Source of the DNA: CAMYKD01 sp041617155
Lineage (GTDB): Bacteria; Pseudomonadota; Alphaproteobacteria; Kiloniellales; JAKSDN01
Length of the DNA stretch: 64,000 bases
Direction of reading: 5' to 3'
Assembly (NCBI GenBank): GCA_041617155.1
Contig: JBFJPL010000002.1
Coordinates: 28,109-92,108 of the forward strand
Position 1 is the stretch's first letter. The number at the start of each line of letters is the position of its first letter. A model generated the notes under the pieces. The model saw only the letters and a program-made list of their open reading frames with translations. It had not been told where the DNA came from and did not search any database. This document shows positions 25,597 to 35,091 of the stretch, piece by piece. The position numbers and the translations under genes were made by a program.

Positions 25597-27387
25597 GTGA
25601 ACCATCGCCTCTCGATACTGCTTGCCTGCCTGCTGCCTGTCGGACTCGGCGTCGGTTTCCATGCGTGGGTCTTCACGATCGGCGGCGACGTGCTGGTTGG
25701 CCCCGACGGCTTTCTGCGCTTGGTCCGCGTGGCCGAACTGGCCGACACCTGGGCCTGGTACGAGCACATGGTCGCCAGGATCAACGCGCCCTACGGCATG
25801 TCCCTACATTGGACACGCCCATTCGACCTGCTGCTGCTGGCCAGCGCCGGACTGCTGGCGCCCTTCATGGGTTTCGACCAGGGACTCTACTGGTCCGGGA
25901 TATGGGTCTCGCCGGCGTTGCATCTTGGCACTCTGATCGCCTTGTTCTGGGCGATTGCGCCGATATTCGATGCCCGGCGACGCTTTCTGGCGCTCGTGGC
26001 GGCTCTGGGACACGTCGGGATCATCGCCTACGCGGTGCCCGGGCGCGCCGATCACCACATGGTGATTCTGCTGGTCTTCGTGCTCTCGCTTGGCCTGACA
26101 CTGCGCATGCTTCTGCGCCCCCATGACGCCCGGCTGGCGCTGATCGGCGGCGCCGTGCTGGGCTTCGGGCTCTGGTTGAGCGTGGAGTTCGTGCTGACGC
26201 TGATGCTCACCCTTGGCGCTCTTGGACTCGCCTGGCTGCGGCACGGCGCCGGCGCCCGTCGCAACCAGTGGCATGCGCTCGGGCTGGCCGCTGTGATCGT
26301 CGTGGCGCTTCTGGCCGAGCAGCCGCCCGGGGCCTACCTGAGCGAGGAATTCGACCGCATTTCGGTCGTCCACCTGTTGGTCGCAACCTTGGCCCTCGGT
26401 CTGTGGACGGCGCTTCTGGCGATCGAGCGCAGGCGGCCGGAATGCGAAAGGATGGCGGTCCGCTCGGCCCTTTTGGGCAGCGGCGCGCTGCTCGCGGCGG
26501 GGCTGCTGTTCGCCGTCTACCCGAAGTTCTTCGGCGGTCCTGGTGTCGACATAGATCCGGGTCTCGGGCCGGCCTTTCACGATCAGATCAACGAGTTGAA
26601 GCCGCTTCTGCCGACCGACAGCCAGAGCCTGGCGCAGTTTCTGACCTTCCTGGGGCCGGCCCTGGCGTCGACGCCGTTCCTGGCTTTCCTGCTGTGGCGT
26701 GAACGGCGCGCGGCGGCGTGGGAAGCCTGGCTCTTCCTTGGCCTGATGACCGCGCTGTTCCTGCCGTTGGCCCTGGCCATGGTCCGTTTCGCTCCCTACG
26801 TCGGAATCTTGACCGCGATACCCTTGGCCGAGTTGCTGAGCCGTCTCATGAAGCCCCTGAACCGCCTAGTTTCCCTCGCCTCGGTCAGAGCCGCGCTGCG
26901 CTTCGGCCTGGTCTGCCTGTTCGTTCTGGGCTTCGCCGTGGCCGGCTCGGCGATGAATCTGTCCGGACCCAAGAAACCACAACCCGCCTGCGCGGTGAGC
27001 GGCCTTGCCGATCAGCTGAACGATCCGCAGGGGCTGGGCGAGCGGCCCCGCATCATCCTGGCGCACAAGGACCGCGGTGCCGAACTGCTGTACTACACCC
27101 GCCACGCCGTGATCACCGCGCCCTATCACCGCAATACGCAAGGCATCCTCGATGCCGACCGCATTTTCCGGGCGCGCGACCGGGCGCTCAGCCGGCGCAT
27201 GATCCGGCAGCGCGGCGCCAGCCTGGTCCTGCTTTGTGCCGATGAAAACGCGCCCGAAGCGGAGTTATTCGACGCCGAAAGCTTCCTCGGCGGGCTGCTG
27301 CGCGGACGGGTGCCGGGCTGGCTGCGGAAGCTCGAGACAAAGGCCGGTGAAACCGGGAACTTTGTCCTGTTCGAGGTGGTGCGGTGA
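25597..27387 (+). CDS. GT-C-like multi-pass membrane protein, copy 1
   Basis: A 596-residue protein with about 11 hydrophobic helices and a C-terminal periplasmic part. No family is recognised with certainty. Motifs shared with its paralogue at 28686: VGPDGFLRLVRV, NAPYG with HWTRP, RADHHM, DRISVVHL and YPKFFGG, plus PYHRN near the end. The acidic residue in the first external loop and the overall topology resemble GT-C enzymes such as STT3 or PMT, so a polyprenyl-linked sugar transfer is possible. The GTG start has no strong ribosome site. It is followed by a GT2 sugar-phosphate synthase, and the paralogue lies beyond that. Confidence 0.8.
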   Translation: MNHRLSILLACLLPVGLGVGFHAWVFTIGGDVLVGPDGFLRLVRVAELADTWAWYEHMVARINAPYGMSLHWTRPFDLLLLASAGLLAPFMGFDQGLYWSGIWVSPALHLGTLIALFWAIAPIFDARRRFLALVAALGHVGIIAYAVPGRADHHMVILLVFVLSLGLTLRMLLRPHDARLALIGGAVLGFGLWLSVEFVLTLMLTLGALGLAWLRHGAGARRNQWHALGLAAVIVVALLAEQPPGAYLSEEFDRISVVHLLVATLALGLWTALLAIERRRPECERMAVRSALLGSGALLAAGLLFAVYPKFFGGPGVDIDPGLGPAFHDQINELKPLLPTDSQSLAQFLTFLGPALASTPFLAFLLWRERRAAAWEAWLFLGLMTALFLPLALAMVRFAPYVGILTAIPLAELLSRLMKPLNRLVSLASVRAALRFGLVCLFVLGFAVAGSAMNLSGPKKPQPACAVSGLADQLNDPQGLGERPRIILAHKDRGAELLYYTRHAVITAPYHRNTQGILDADRIFRARDRALSRRMIRQRGASLVLLCADENAPEAELFDAESFLGGLLRGRVPGWLRKLETKAGETGNFVLFEVVR

Positions 27388-27503
27388 GGCCGTTCAGCCT
27401 TTTTTCAGCTGAATATGCGTTGTTTGCCGACATGTGTTCGATTGCAGCCGCTGCCGCCGATAGGCATCATTCCGTATAGCTCATAGCCGAGGGACCCGCG
27501 TCA

Positions 27504-28526
27504 ATGCCCGGACTCGAACAGGTTCGCAGCGCCAACGCCGCGCGACAGCGGGGCGACGTCGCGTCGGATAACGACATTGCAGTGATCATACCTTGCTATA
27601 ACGAAGAGGCGGCGATCGGCAAGGTCGTGCGGGATTTCCGGGCCGCCCTGCCGCAGGCGGCCATCTATGTCTACGATAACCGCTCGGACGACGAAACCGT
27701 GGCCCGCGCCGAAGAAGCCGGCGCCATCGTGCGGCGGGAGAATCTGCGCGGCAAGGGTAACGTAGTGCGCCGCATATTTGCCGATGTAGATGCGGACATT
27801 TACGTGCTGGTGGACGGCGACGACACCTATGACGCGGCGGCTGCACCGAAGCTGATCGAGGTCCTGCGGGACGGTCCCTACGATATGGTGACCGGCAGCC
27901 GGGTCAGTGAGGAACAGGAGGCCTACCGCCCCGGACATCGCTTCGGCAACCTGATGCTGAGCAAGATCGTCTTCACCGTGTTTGGCGACCGGATGACCGA
28001 TCTCTTGTCCGGCTATCGGGTTCTGACGCGCCGCTTCGTCAAATCGTTTCCGGCCTTTTCCGCCGGGTTCGAGATAGAAACCGAACTGACGGTCCATGCC
28101 CTCGACCTGCGCATGCCGATCGAAGAAGTCGAAACCGCCTACCGTGGCCGGCCCGAAGGCTCGACCAGCAAGCTCAATACCTTCGCCGACGGCTTCAGGA
28201 TCCTGTTCACGATCCTGATACTGGTCAAGGAAGAGCGGCCGCTTCAGTTTTTCGCCTCGATCTTCGTGGTGCTGTTCTTGCTGTCGGTCGGCCTCGCGAC
28301 GCCGGTCGTGATCGAGTACATGGAGACCGGGCTGGTGCCGCGCTTCCCGACCGCGATCCTCGCGACCGGAACCATGCTGCTGGCTTTCCTCTCCCTGGCC
28401 TGTGGCTTGATTCTCGATACGGTGACACGCTCGCGGCGCGAGATGCGGCGGATGCACTACCTCGGCATCTCGCCGTTCCTGCCTCGCTCGAACGCAGCCG
28501 GGGTCGGCAAAAGCCGCAAGGCGTGA
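27504..28526 (+). CDS. Family 2 glycosyltransferase, polyprenyl-phosphate type
   Basis: A 340-residue GT2 protein. The catalytic part opens with AVIIPCYNEEAAIGKVV, has LVDGDDTYD (the acidic nucleotide-sugar site) and FEIETELTVHALDLRMP, resembling dolichol-phosphate-mannose/glucose synthases. From about residue 240 two membrane helices follow (FASIFVVLFLLSVGLAT and AILATGTMLLAFLSLACGL), so it is anchored to the cytoplasmic face. It would make an undecaprenyl-phosphate sugar, the natural donor for the flanking GT-C-like and GT87 proteins. A GAGGGA site precedes ATG 27504. The sugar is unknown. Confidence 0.9.
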   Translation: MPGLEQVRSANAARQRGDVASDNDIAVIIPCYNEEAAIGKVVRDFRAALPQAAIYVYDNRSDDETVARAEEAGAIVRRENLRGKGNVVRRIFADVDADIYVLVDGDDTYDAAAAPKLIEVLRDGPYDMVTGSRVSEEQEAYRPGHRFGNLMLSKIVFTVFGDRMTDLLSGYRVLTRRFVKSFPAFSAGFEIETELTVHALDLRMPIEEVETAYRGRPEGSTSKLNTFADGFRILFTILILVKEERPLQFFASIFVVLFLLSVGLATPVVIEYMETGLVPRFPTAILATGTMLLAFLSLACGLILDTVTRSRREMRRMHYLGISPFLPRSNAAGVGKSRKA

Positions 28527-28685
28527 CGCCTGGGGGCGCCCGGCGCGGCCACACGGCGCCACTTAAAGCTTTCTTCAGCCCTTTTGCGCGATCTTGCGGC
28601 GCCTCGCCGGTCGCGTATCGGGGCAGGCATCGCACCGTTCGGGCCTCATCCCGTTGCAGTCTGAAAGGCCTGTGGAACCGCCAAA

Positions 28686-30560
28686 ATGAGCGTCGGCAAT
28701 TCATTCGATGCGCGCCTGGACGCCGCGGCGCCGGGCGGGAAACGCAGCGCCGAAGGCGATTGGCGACGCTTCGCTCCCTACCTGCTTGCCGTCGGCCTGG
28801 TCCTGCTGGTCCACAGCGCCATCGTCGTCCTCGATCGCACCCCCGCGCTCGACGGTCAACTCTACGGCACCGACGGCTACATGCGCCTGGTCCAGGTCGC
28901 CCAGCTTTACGAAAGCGGTGATTTTTTCGACCACACCATAGCCCGCAGCAACGCACCCTACGGGACCCCGATGCACTGGACCCGCCCCATGGACGCGGTG
29001 CTTCTGGTCGGCGGCTGGATGCTTTCGCCCTGGCTGGGTCTGCATGATGGACTCTATTGGTGGGCCGTCTTCGTCTCCCCGGTGCTGCACCTGGCGATGG
29101 TCATTGCCCTGATCTGGGCGGTTGCGCCGTTGTTCGACCAATGGCGCCGCTGCCTGCTGATCTTGGCGCTCCTGGCGCAGCCGGCCCTGGTATCCCTTGC
29201 CACCGTCGGACATGCCGACCATCACATGCTGATCGGCTTGGCCTTCGTCATGGCGGTCGGCCTGAACCTGCGCGTGCTGCTGACGCCCGGCAACGCCCGC
29301 TTGGCTTTTGCGGCCGGCGCGGCCTTGGGTTTCGGCCTTTGGCTCACGATGGAAGGCTTGGTACTGTTGGCGGCGAGCTTCGCCGCCCTCGCCGCAATGT
29401 GGCTGACCCACGGCGCGGGTCGAACCGCCGCCAACCTGTGGCATGGCCTGGGCCTGAGCGCGATGGTCGCCTTGGCCATCGTCGTGGAGCGGCCGCCGGC
29501 GCAATACCTGGTCGACGAGTACGACCGGATATCGGTCGTCCACTTGACCATAGCTTTGATCGCCTTGGGATTTTGGGGTGCCGTCCGGGTCCTGGAGCGG
29601 TACTGGGCCCAAGGTCGTCGCGGTCGATCGGCTGCCGCCGTGCTGGGCGCACTCGTTGCCGGGTGCCTGCTGTATCTGATTTACCCGAAGTTCTTCGGCG
29701 GTCCGGAAGTCGACGTCGATCCCCGCATGGGACCGGTGTTCTTCGATCTGGTCAACGAACTCAGATCGCTCGTGCCGGTCGATCGTGACAGCCTGGGCGA
29801 CTTTCTGCTGCATTTGGGACCGGCCCTTTTCACGGTTCCGTTTCTGGCCTGGCTGTTGTATCGCAAGCGGCGATCGCCGGCCTGGGAAGCCTGGTTTTAC
29901 GTAGCGGTGTGCCTGGCGGTATTTCTGCCCTTGGCGATCGCGATGCGGCGTTTCGCGCCTTTCACCGCGGTTCTGATGACCATCGTGCTGGCCGAGATGC
30001 TGGCACTGATCATGGCCCAATCGGAAAACCTCAAGATCATGCCGCTGCGCGTATTGGTGCGTAGCGGTGCCATGGTTGCCTTGCTGCTGGGATCCAGCGG
30101 CCTGGGGGCGCTCTTGGCGGAACCGGCGGAGGCCACCGAGTGGGCGCCGTCTTGCGCGCTCAGCCACGTGGTCGACTTGCTCAACGATCAGGATGGCCTT
30201 GGGCAGCAACCGCTCATTGTCCTGGCCCACTTCAATCACGGACCGGAGTTGCTTTACCGCACCAGGCACGCAGTGGTCGCCTCGCCCTACCACCGCAATG
30301 TGGCCGGTAATCTGGATAGCGACGCCATTTTCGGCGCCCCCGACGACGACATCAGCCGGCGCCTCGTCGAGCAGCGCGGTATCGACCTGATCCTATTCTG
30401 CAGCCGAGGTCCGGCCGTGCTGCAGGCCACGTTGAGGAGCGGCGGCGGTTCGACCTTCGTCAATCGGCTTGTGCAGGGCAAAGTGCCGCCGTGGTTGCGC
30501 CGGATCGATCCGCCGACCGCCTCGAGCAACGATTTCCTCATTTTCAGCGTCGTCAGGTAG
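28686..30560 (+). CDS. GT-C-like multi-pass membrane protein, copy 2
   Basis: A 624-residue paralogue of the protein at 25597. It shares YGTDGYMRLVQV, SNAPYGTPMHWTRPMD, VGHADHHMLIGL, YDRISVVHLT, YPKFFGGPEVDVDP and SPYHRN, with a longer N-terminal extension of about 30 residues before the first helix. The topology matches copy 1. Having two diverged copies around one GT2 synthase suggests two successive transfers with the same donor class, or two acceptors. The function is otherwise unknown. An AT-rich 242-bp intergenic region follows. Confidence 0.8.
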   Translation: MSVGNSFDARLDAAAPGGKRSAEGDWRRFAPYLLAVGLVLLVHSAIVVLDRTPALDGQLYGTDGYMRLVQVAQLYESGDFFDHTIARSNAPYGTPMHWTRPMDAVLLVGGWMLSPWLGLHDGLYWWAVFVSPVLHLAMVIALIWAVAPLFDQWRRCLLILALLAQPALVSLATVGHADHHMLIGLAFVMAVGLNLRVLLTPGNARLAFAAGAALGFGLWLTMEGLVLLAASFAALAAMWLTHGAGRTAANLWHGLGLSAMVALAIVVERPPAQYLVDEYDRISVVHLTIALIALGFWGAVRVLERYWAQGRRGRSAAAVLGALVAGCLLYLIYPKFFGGPEVDVDPRMGPVFFDLVNELRSLVPVDRDSLGDFLLHLGPALFTVPFLAWLLYRKRRSPAWEAWFYVAVCLAVFLPLAIAMRRFAPFTAVLMTIVLAEMLALIMAQSENLKIMPLRVLVRSGAMVALLLGSSGLGALLAEPAEATEWAPSCALSHVVDLLNDQDGLGQQPLIVLAHFNHGPELLYRTRHAVVASPYHRNVAGNLDSDAIFGAPDDDISRRLVEQRGIDLILFCSRGPAVLQATLRSGGGSTFVNRLVQGKVPPWLRRIDPPTASSNDFLIFSVVR

Positions 30561-30802
30561 GGCGAGATGTGATTTGCACTGATAGCCGCTACTGTTTGTC
30601 ATGTAAAAAACATGTAAAATCACGTTACATCACATAAATCAGCGCGGGGTGCATAATTTATATAATTAACAAATCGTTTATTCTTGCTCTATTCTGTAGC
30701 CTTTTATAGGCTTGCATTACTCACACTGTTACATGGCCGGTTGGCGGCTGGTGTCGGGATGGGGAGTCCGATACCGGATTGGCTCTTGGGAAGCATCGGG
30801 TA
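30561..30802. other. AT-rich intergenic region with ATGTAA repeats
   Basis: This 242-bp stretch is markedly AT-rich against its surroundings. It holds a short hairpin (CATGT, five A, ACATG) at 30600-30614 and four ATGTAA/TTACAT words at 30601, 30612, 30625 and 30729. A TTAA-N7-TTTA word lies at 30666-30680. It precedes the receiver-PAS-HATPase gene and probably contains its promoter and a regulator site. I see no gene in it. Confidence 0.6.
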
Positions 30803-32398
30803 ATGGCAGGTTCAGAGGCGTTCCGGGTCTTGGTGGTCGATGCCGAGCCCGCGCTAGTCGGCGACTACATGCGGGCGCTCGTTCCCCGGCATGGCGATCG
30901 CGTGGCCGACCTGGAACTGTTGACCTGCGCGACCAGCGAAGCGGCGCTTGAAACCCTGCATCTGGCGCTCAGCGAAGAGCGGCCCGTCGCGATCGTTTTC
31001 ATCGACCCGGCGGGAAAGCAAAGCGAGGAGGCGTTGGCCGCGCTGGCCCGGATTCGGGCGCTCGACGACCAGGTTCATATCGTCGTGGTGACCGCGCGGT
31101 CCGACCTCCAACCGGTCGAGCTCAGCGCGCGCGTCGCGCCGGCCGATAAAGTCTACTACCTGCAGAAACCTTTCCACGGTACCGAGATACAGCAACTCGC
31201 TCTGGCTCTAGCGGCGAAGTGGCGCGCCGGCCGCGCGGCGGTTCCGGCGGCCGTATCCGTCGCCGGGGCGGCCTTTGACCATCATCCGGCAGGGATCCTG
31301 ATGTTCGATGACAAGGACCGCTTGCGCGTGGCCAACAAATCGATGCGCGGGCTCTTTCCCGAGCTGGAGAGCCGGCTCGACCCGGGCACCGATTATGCGG
31401 AGGTGCAGCGGCGTATAGCCAATGAGTTTCTGCCCGATGACGTGCTCTATCGGACCGAGTCCTGGGTTCGCGACCGTCTGCGGTGGCACGGTGCCGGCGG
31501 CGGCGTCCTGGAGCAGAAGTTGCGGGGCGGCCGCTGGGTGCTCGTGGCCGAAGCGCGTGACGAATGCGGCGCCACCACCTGCCATTTCACGGATATCACG
31601 GTTCTGAAGCGCCGCGAGGCCGAGCGTCAGAGTGCGGCCCGCATGGCGCAGATCGCGCAAGCCTTCAGCGGACTGTGCGATCGATTCTTCCTTGAGCCGG
31701 ACGCGCTCGAAGGTCGCACAGGGGACGGCAAGGTGGTGAGCCTGAGCCGGCGCAGCGACGGCACGGCAAAGCGGCGCCAGGCGAATGGCCGCGGGGCCGC
31801 GGTGCACCGTCTCGCGGACAAGCTGCGTGCGGTGGCGCAACGCCAGAATCTGGATCCGGATGCGATCGATCTCAATCGGACGGTCGCCGCTGCCTTGCAA
31901 CAGTGCGCCGATCTTCTGCCCGGCACCGTCGAGGTCGAAATCGTCCGTGGCGCGGATCTTTGGCCGGTTCTGGTCGATCAGGAAAAATTGCGTCTGGCAC
32001 TGCGGGAACTCGTCGCCAACGCGTGCGAGGCGATGATCGGTCGTGGCAGGTTGACCGTGGAGACCGCGAACGTCCGCGCCGGCAAGGAAGCGGCGGCGGG
32101 CAACCGGCAGCCGGTCGGGGACTATGTTCGCCTTTCCGTCCGCGACGATGGCCCCGGCATGTCAACGGACCTTGCCGAACGGGCGCTCAACCCCTTCTTC
32201 AGCGCCAAGGGCAAGGATGCGCACCTGGGGTTGGGACTCAGCGTGGTCTACGGCTTTGCCCGTCAGTCGGGCGGCACCCTTGAGATTGCCGAGGCCGGGC
32301 CCGGCGGCACATCCGCGGATCTCTATTTCCCGCGCGCCCGGACGATGCCGCGCTCCGCCGCATCGACTGGCCGGCCCGGGCGCAAGGGCCGGGACTGA
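30803..32398 (+). CDS. Receiver-PAS-HATPase signalling protein, His box lost
   Basis: A 531-residue cytoplasmic protein. Residues about 7-135 are a receiver domain with D13/E15, acceptor D68 (IVFIDPAG), T97 and K122 (LQKPF). Residues about 155-275 are a PAS domain (HHPAGILMFDDKDRLRVANK). Residues about 370-515 are a HATPase_c with N box ELVANACEAM, DDGPGM, NPFFSAKG and LGLGLSVVYGF. Between them the region that aligns to the dimerisation helix reads MAQIAQAFSGLCDRFF, with no histidine in the phospho-acceptor place. ATP binding is therefore predicted but autophosphorylation is doubtful. A SARP gene starts seven bases after the stop. Confidence 0.85.
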   Translation: MAGSEAFRVLVVDAEPALVGDYMRALVPRHGDRVADLELLTCATSEAALETLHLALSEERPVAIVFIDPAGKQSEEALAALARIRALDDQVHIVVVTARSDLQPVELSARVAPADKVYYLQKPFHGTEIQQLALALAAKWRAGRAAVPAAVSVAGAAFDHHPAGILMFDDKDRLRVANKSMRGLFPELESRLDPGTDYAEVQRRIANEFLPDDVLYRTESWVRDRLRWHGAGGGVLEQKLRGGRWVLVAEARDECGATTCHFTDITVLKRREAERQSAARMAQIAQAFSGLCDRFFLEPDALEGRTGDGKVVSLSRRSDGTAKRRQANGRGAAVHRLADKLRAVAQRQNLDPDAIDLNRTVAAALQQCADLLPGTVEVEIVRGADLWPVLVDQEKLRLALRELVANACEAMIGRGRLTVETANVRAGKEAAAGNRQPVGDYVRLSVRDDGPGMSTDLAERALNPFFSAKGKDAHLGLGLSVVYGFARQSGGTLEIAEAGPGGTSADLYFPRARTMPRSAASTGRPGRKGRD

Positions 32399-32405
32399 GG
32401 TAACG

Positions 32406-34430
32406 ATGGCCGGCAATGCGACCGAGATAGGCGGGCCGCTTCGTCTGCGACTGTTCGGCGGCTTTCACCTCGAAGATGCCTCGGGCCGGCCGGTCGCCTT
32501 GAAGCTACGCAAGGCCGAAGCCTTGCTGGCCTATGTCGCGGTTTCATCGGGGCAGGCAGCCGCGCGCCAGGAGCTGGCCGCGCTGCTGTGGGGCGAATCC
32601 GAACAGCCACGCGCCCGGCAGAGTCTCCGTCAGGTCTTGCTGGCCTTGAGCAAGGCGCTCGCCCGGTGTCAGCCGGCGGTTCTTCAGATAACCAGCCAGA
32701 CGGTATCGCTGGCACCGGCCGCGTTGTCGGTCGACGTGGCGGATCTTGAACGGTTGACGGCCGAGGGGTCGCCGGCGTCGCTGAACGCGGCCGCCGCGCT
32801 CTACCGGGATGACTTTCTCGCCGGCCTGTCGCTCGACGCGCCGGATTTCGAGGACTGGTTGGATGCAACCCGAAGCAGGTTGCGCGATCTTGCGCTCAGG
32901 GGGCTCGACGCTTTGCTGCAGGTCCAGGAAGCGGCGGACGACATCGGTGCCGCCGTGGCCACGGTCCACCAGGCCCTGCGGATCGACCCTTTTCGGGAAG
33001 ACCTCCACAGGCGCCTGATGCGGCTCTATGCGCGTAACGGCATGCGGTCGTCCGCTTTGGCGCAGTTCCGCGCCTGCCGGGACCTGTTGCTCCGCGAGCT
33101 CGGCATCGTACCGGACCGGGAAACGATCTGCCTGTACGAGGGCCTGCTGAACCAGGCGACACCGGGACAAGCCGCACCGCAACAGGCGCCGCCGCAGCCA
33201 CTCGAGCGCCTGCAAGCCTCCGCCGAGGACGGAGTCCTGGTGCCTCACTATCGGGCGTTGGTCCACCTACTGACCGAGTCCGGTGAGCAGGAGCGCGCGC
33301 TCGAGTCTTTGCTGATGGCCGCGGATATCGAGCGGAAACGGGGTGTCGCCGCGACCGCTCAAGATCTGCTGAACGAAGCGCAAAGTCTTGCCGCTTCCGA
33401 TGGAATTGACCGTGAGTTGAAAGCGGAATGCCATCTGCTTGGGGCGGCGCTCGCGGAGCGCCAAGACGATTTGGCCGGTCTGTCGCGGTCGCTCGATCGG
33501 GCCGAACGCGTCGCCGCCCCGCGACAAATCGCCCGGGTGATGGCCGCGAGGTCACGCCTTTTGGCGCGCGCGGGCGATCCCGAAAAGGCTTTCGAACAGG
33601 CCCGCCTGGCCCTGCGGCGGAGCGACCCCGTGGCGGGCGCGGATCTCTGGCTTGGGGTCGAGCGCTTTCCGGCCGAGCTTCACCTGGTGAGTGGCGGCAT
33701 GGCACGCCTGGCCGATCGTCTGGCCCGCGAAGGTGCGCAACTGGCCGAACTTCAAATGACCGGTGACCAGGCGGCGATGACCGCCTTGCTGGCCCTCGCG
33801 CGGGCCCTTCAAGGCGATGTCCGCCAGGCCCGTGCCGACAGCCGACAAGCGCTCGAGCTGGCGGAAAAGAGCGGCGACAATGCCGGCCTGGGCGCCGGCC
33901 TTTATGCCGCGGGCTGGGTCGCACTTTGCGCCGGCGACGGCGCGGCGTCCCTCGGCGCCTTCGACCGCGCCCTCGAGATCGCCGTGGCGCGCGGCGACCT
34001 GTTGCGCCGATATCTGGTCATGGGCTGCCGCGGCGCGGCGCGGGTCGCCCTTGGCCGTCATGAGCCGGGAATCGCCGATCTGGCCAGCGCCGAGGCCATG
34101 GCCAGCCGGCTGGATACGCGTTTCTTCCTGCCGTTCGTCAAGTCATGGATTGCCGAGGCGATGCCGAGCGACGACCCTGCAACCGGCCGTGCGGCCGTCG
34201 TCCTGGCCGGCGCCTGCAACCAGCCTTGGGCCCAGTCGATTGCGTACCGGGCCGTGGCCCGCGCCCACCTGCGCGCCGCCCGGCCCGACCATGCAGCGGC
34301 GGCGCACGCCATCCGGGCGGCCGTCGCAATCCAGCATGGATTGGGACTCAAGGCAGAGCTCGCCGGTTCCCGCGCGGTCCAAGCAGAGGTGATGAAGCTC
34401 CGGCGAACACGGCAGACCGCGCTGGCGTGA
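32406..34430 (+). CDS. SARP/BTAD-family transcriptional activator with TPR-like tail
   Basis: A 674-residue regulator. Residues about 14-105 form an OmpR-type winged-helix domain (LRLFGGFHLEDASGRPVALK, then QELAALLWGESEQPRARQSL), and residues about 110-255 a bacterial transcriptional activation domain (LYRDDFLAGLSLDAPDFEDW, LMRLYARNGMRSSALAQFR). The remainder is helical and TPR-like (repeated ARADSRQALELAEKSG style motifs), with no AAA or NB-ARC ATPase. Such proteins usually activate a nearby operon. It sits seven bases after the His-less kinase gene, so the pair is one regulatory unit. GAGGT precedes ATG 32406. The target is unknown. Confidence 0.88.
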   Translation: MAGNATEIGGPLRLRLFGGFHLEDASGRPVALKLRKAEALLAYVAVSSGQAAARQELAALLWGESEQPRARQSLRQVLLALSKALARCQPAVLQITSQTVSLAPAALSVDVADLERLTAEGSPASLNAAAALYRDDFLAGLSLDAPDFEDWLDATRSRLRDLALRGLDALLQVQEAADDIGAAVATVHQALRIDPFREDLHRRLMRLYARNGMRSSALAQFRACRDLLLRELGIVPDRETICLYEGLLNQATPGQAAPQQAPPQPLERLQASAEDGVLVPHYRALVHLLTESGEQERALESLLMAADIERKRGVAATAQDLLNEAQSLAASDGIDRELKAECHLLGAALAERQDDLAGLSRSLDRAERVAAPRQIARVMAARSRLLARAGDPEKAFEQARLALRRSDPVAGADLWLGVERFPAELHLVSGGMARLADRLAREGAQLAELQMTGDQAAMTALLALARALQGDVRQARADSRQALELAEKSGDNAGLGAGLYAAGWVALCAGDGAASLGAFDRALEIAVARGDLLRRYLVMGCRGAARVALGRHEPGIADLASAEAMASRLDTRFFLPFVKSWIAEAMPSDDPATGRAAVVLAGACNQPWAQSIAYRAVARAHLRAARPDHAAAAHAIRAAVAIQHGLGLKAELAGSRAVQAEVMKLRRTRQTALA

Positions 34431-34552
34431 AGCCGGTCCGGGTTCGCCAACACGTCGGTGACCATCGGACTCAGGAATTCTTTAGACTAGGCCGGGATAA
34501 TCCGGTTTTCCGGTCGCCGCGTGCGTCGCTTGCGGTTTTCAGAGGGGCGGAG

Positions 34553-35074
34553 ATGGAGGCTTATCAGCCGCTGGTCACCTATCTTGCCTTCGGGCTCTAT
34601 ATGCTGCTGCTTGCCATCGCGGCGGCGACAGACATCTGGGTCTTCAAGATTCCCAATTGGGTATCGGTCGCGCTTTTGCTGCTGTTCTTTCCGGTCGCCT
34701 TGCTGAGCCCGGGCGAGATCGATTGGCTGTCCCATTTGGGTGCGGCCCTGGCGGTGTTCGTCGGTGGGATCGTGCTTTACGCCATCCGCTGGTTCGGGGC
34801 CGGCGACGTCAAGCTGATGGCCGCCGTCGCCATCTGGGCGGGCTTTCCCCATCTGCTGGCCTTCTTGTTCTACGTCACCTTGGCGGGTGGCGTCCTCTCG
34901 GTGTTTCTGCTGACCCTGCGCTTCGCGATCCCGCGTCTGCCCTTGTCGCAGACCGCGGCGGGGCCGCGCAACCTGCCCCAGGCCCTGACCAAGGGCGGAT
35001 ACGTGCCCTATGGGGTGGCAATCTCCGCCGGCTCAATCTTTCTCGGATTCTCCCTGCCGCTTCTATCCTGGTGA
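34553..35074 (+). CDS. cpaA: Type IV prepilin peptidase, CpaA/TadV type
   Basis: A 173-residue membrane aspartyl protease of the A24 family, in the short form without the N-terminal methyltransferase domain, as in CpaA/TadV. Two catalytic aspartates are seen in ATDIWVFKIPN and GAGDVKL. Five or six hydrophobic helices. It would cleave Flp/Tad prepilins, but no pilin or Tad machinery genes are in the window, so it is a lone copy. An open frame upstream reaches back into the SARP gene; GAGGGGCGGAG before ATG 34553 marks the true start. The CtrA boxes downstream fit the cell-cycle control of pili seen in related bacteria. Confidence 0.88.
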   Translation: MEAYQPLVTYLAFGLYMLLLAIAAATDIWVFKIPNWVSVALLLLFFPVALLSPGEIDWLSHLGAALAVFVGGIVLYAIRWFGAGDVKLMAAVAIWAGFPHLLAFLFYVTLAGGVLSVFLLTLRFAIPRLPLSQTAAGPRNLPQALTKGGYVPYGVAISAGSIFLGFSLPLLSW

Positions 35075-35091
35075 GGAACCCGGACAGGCTC

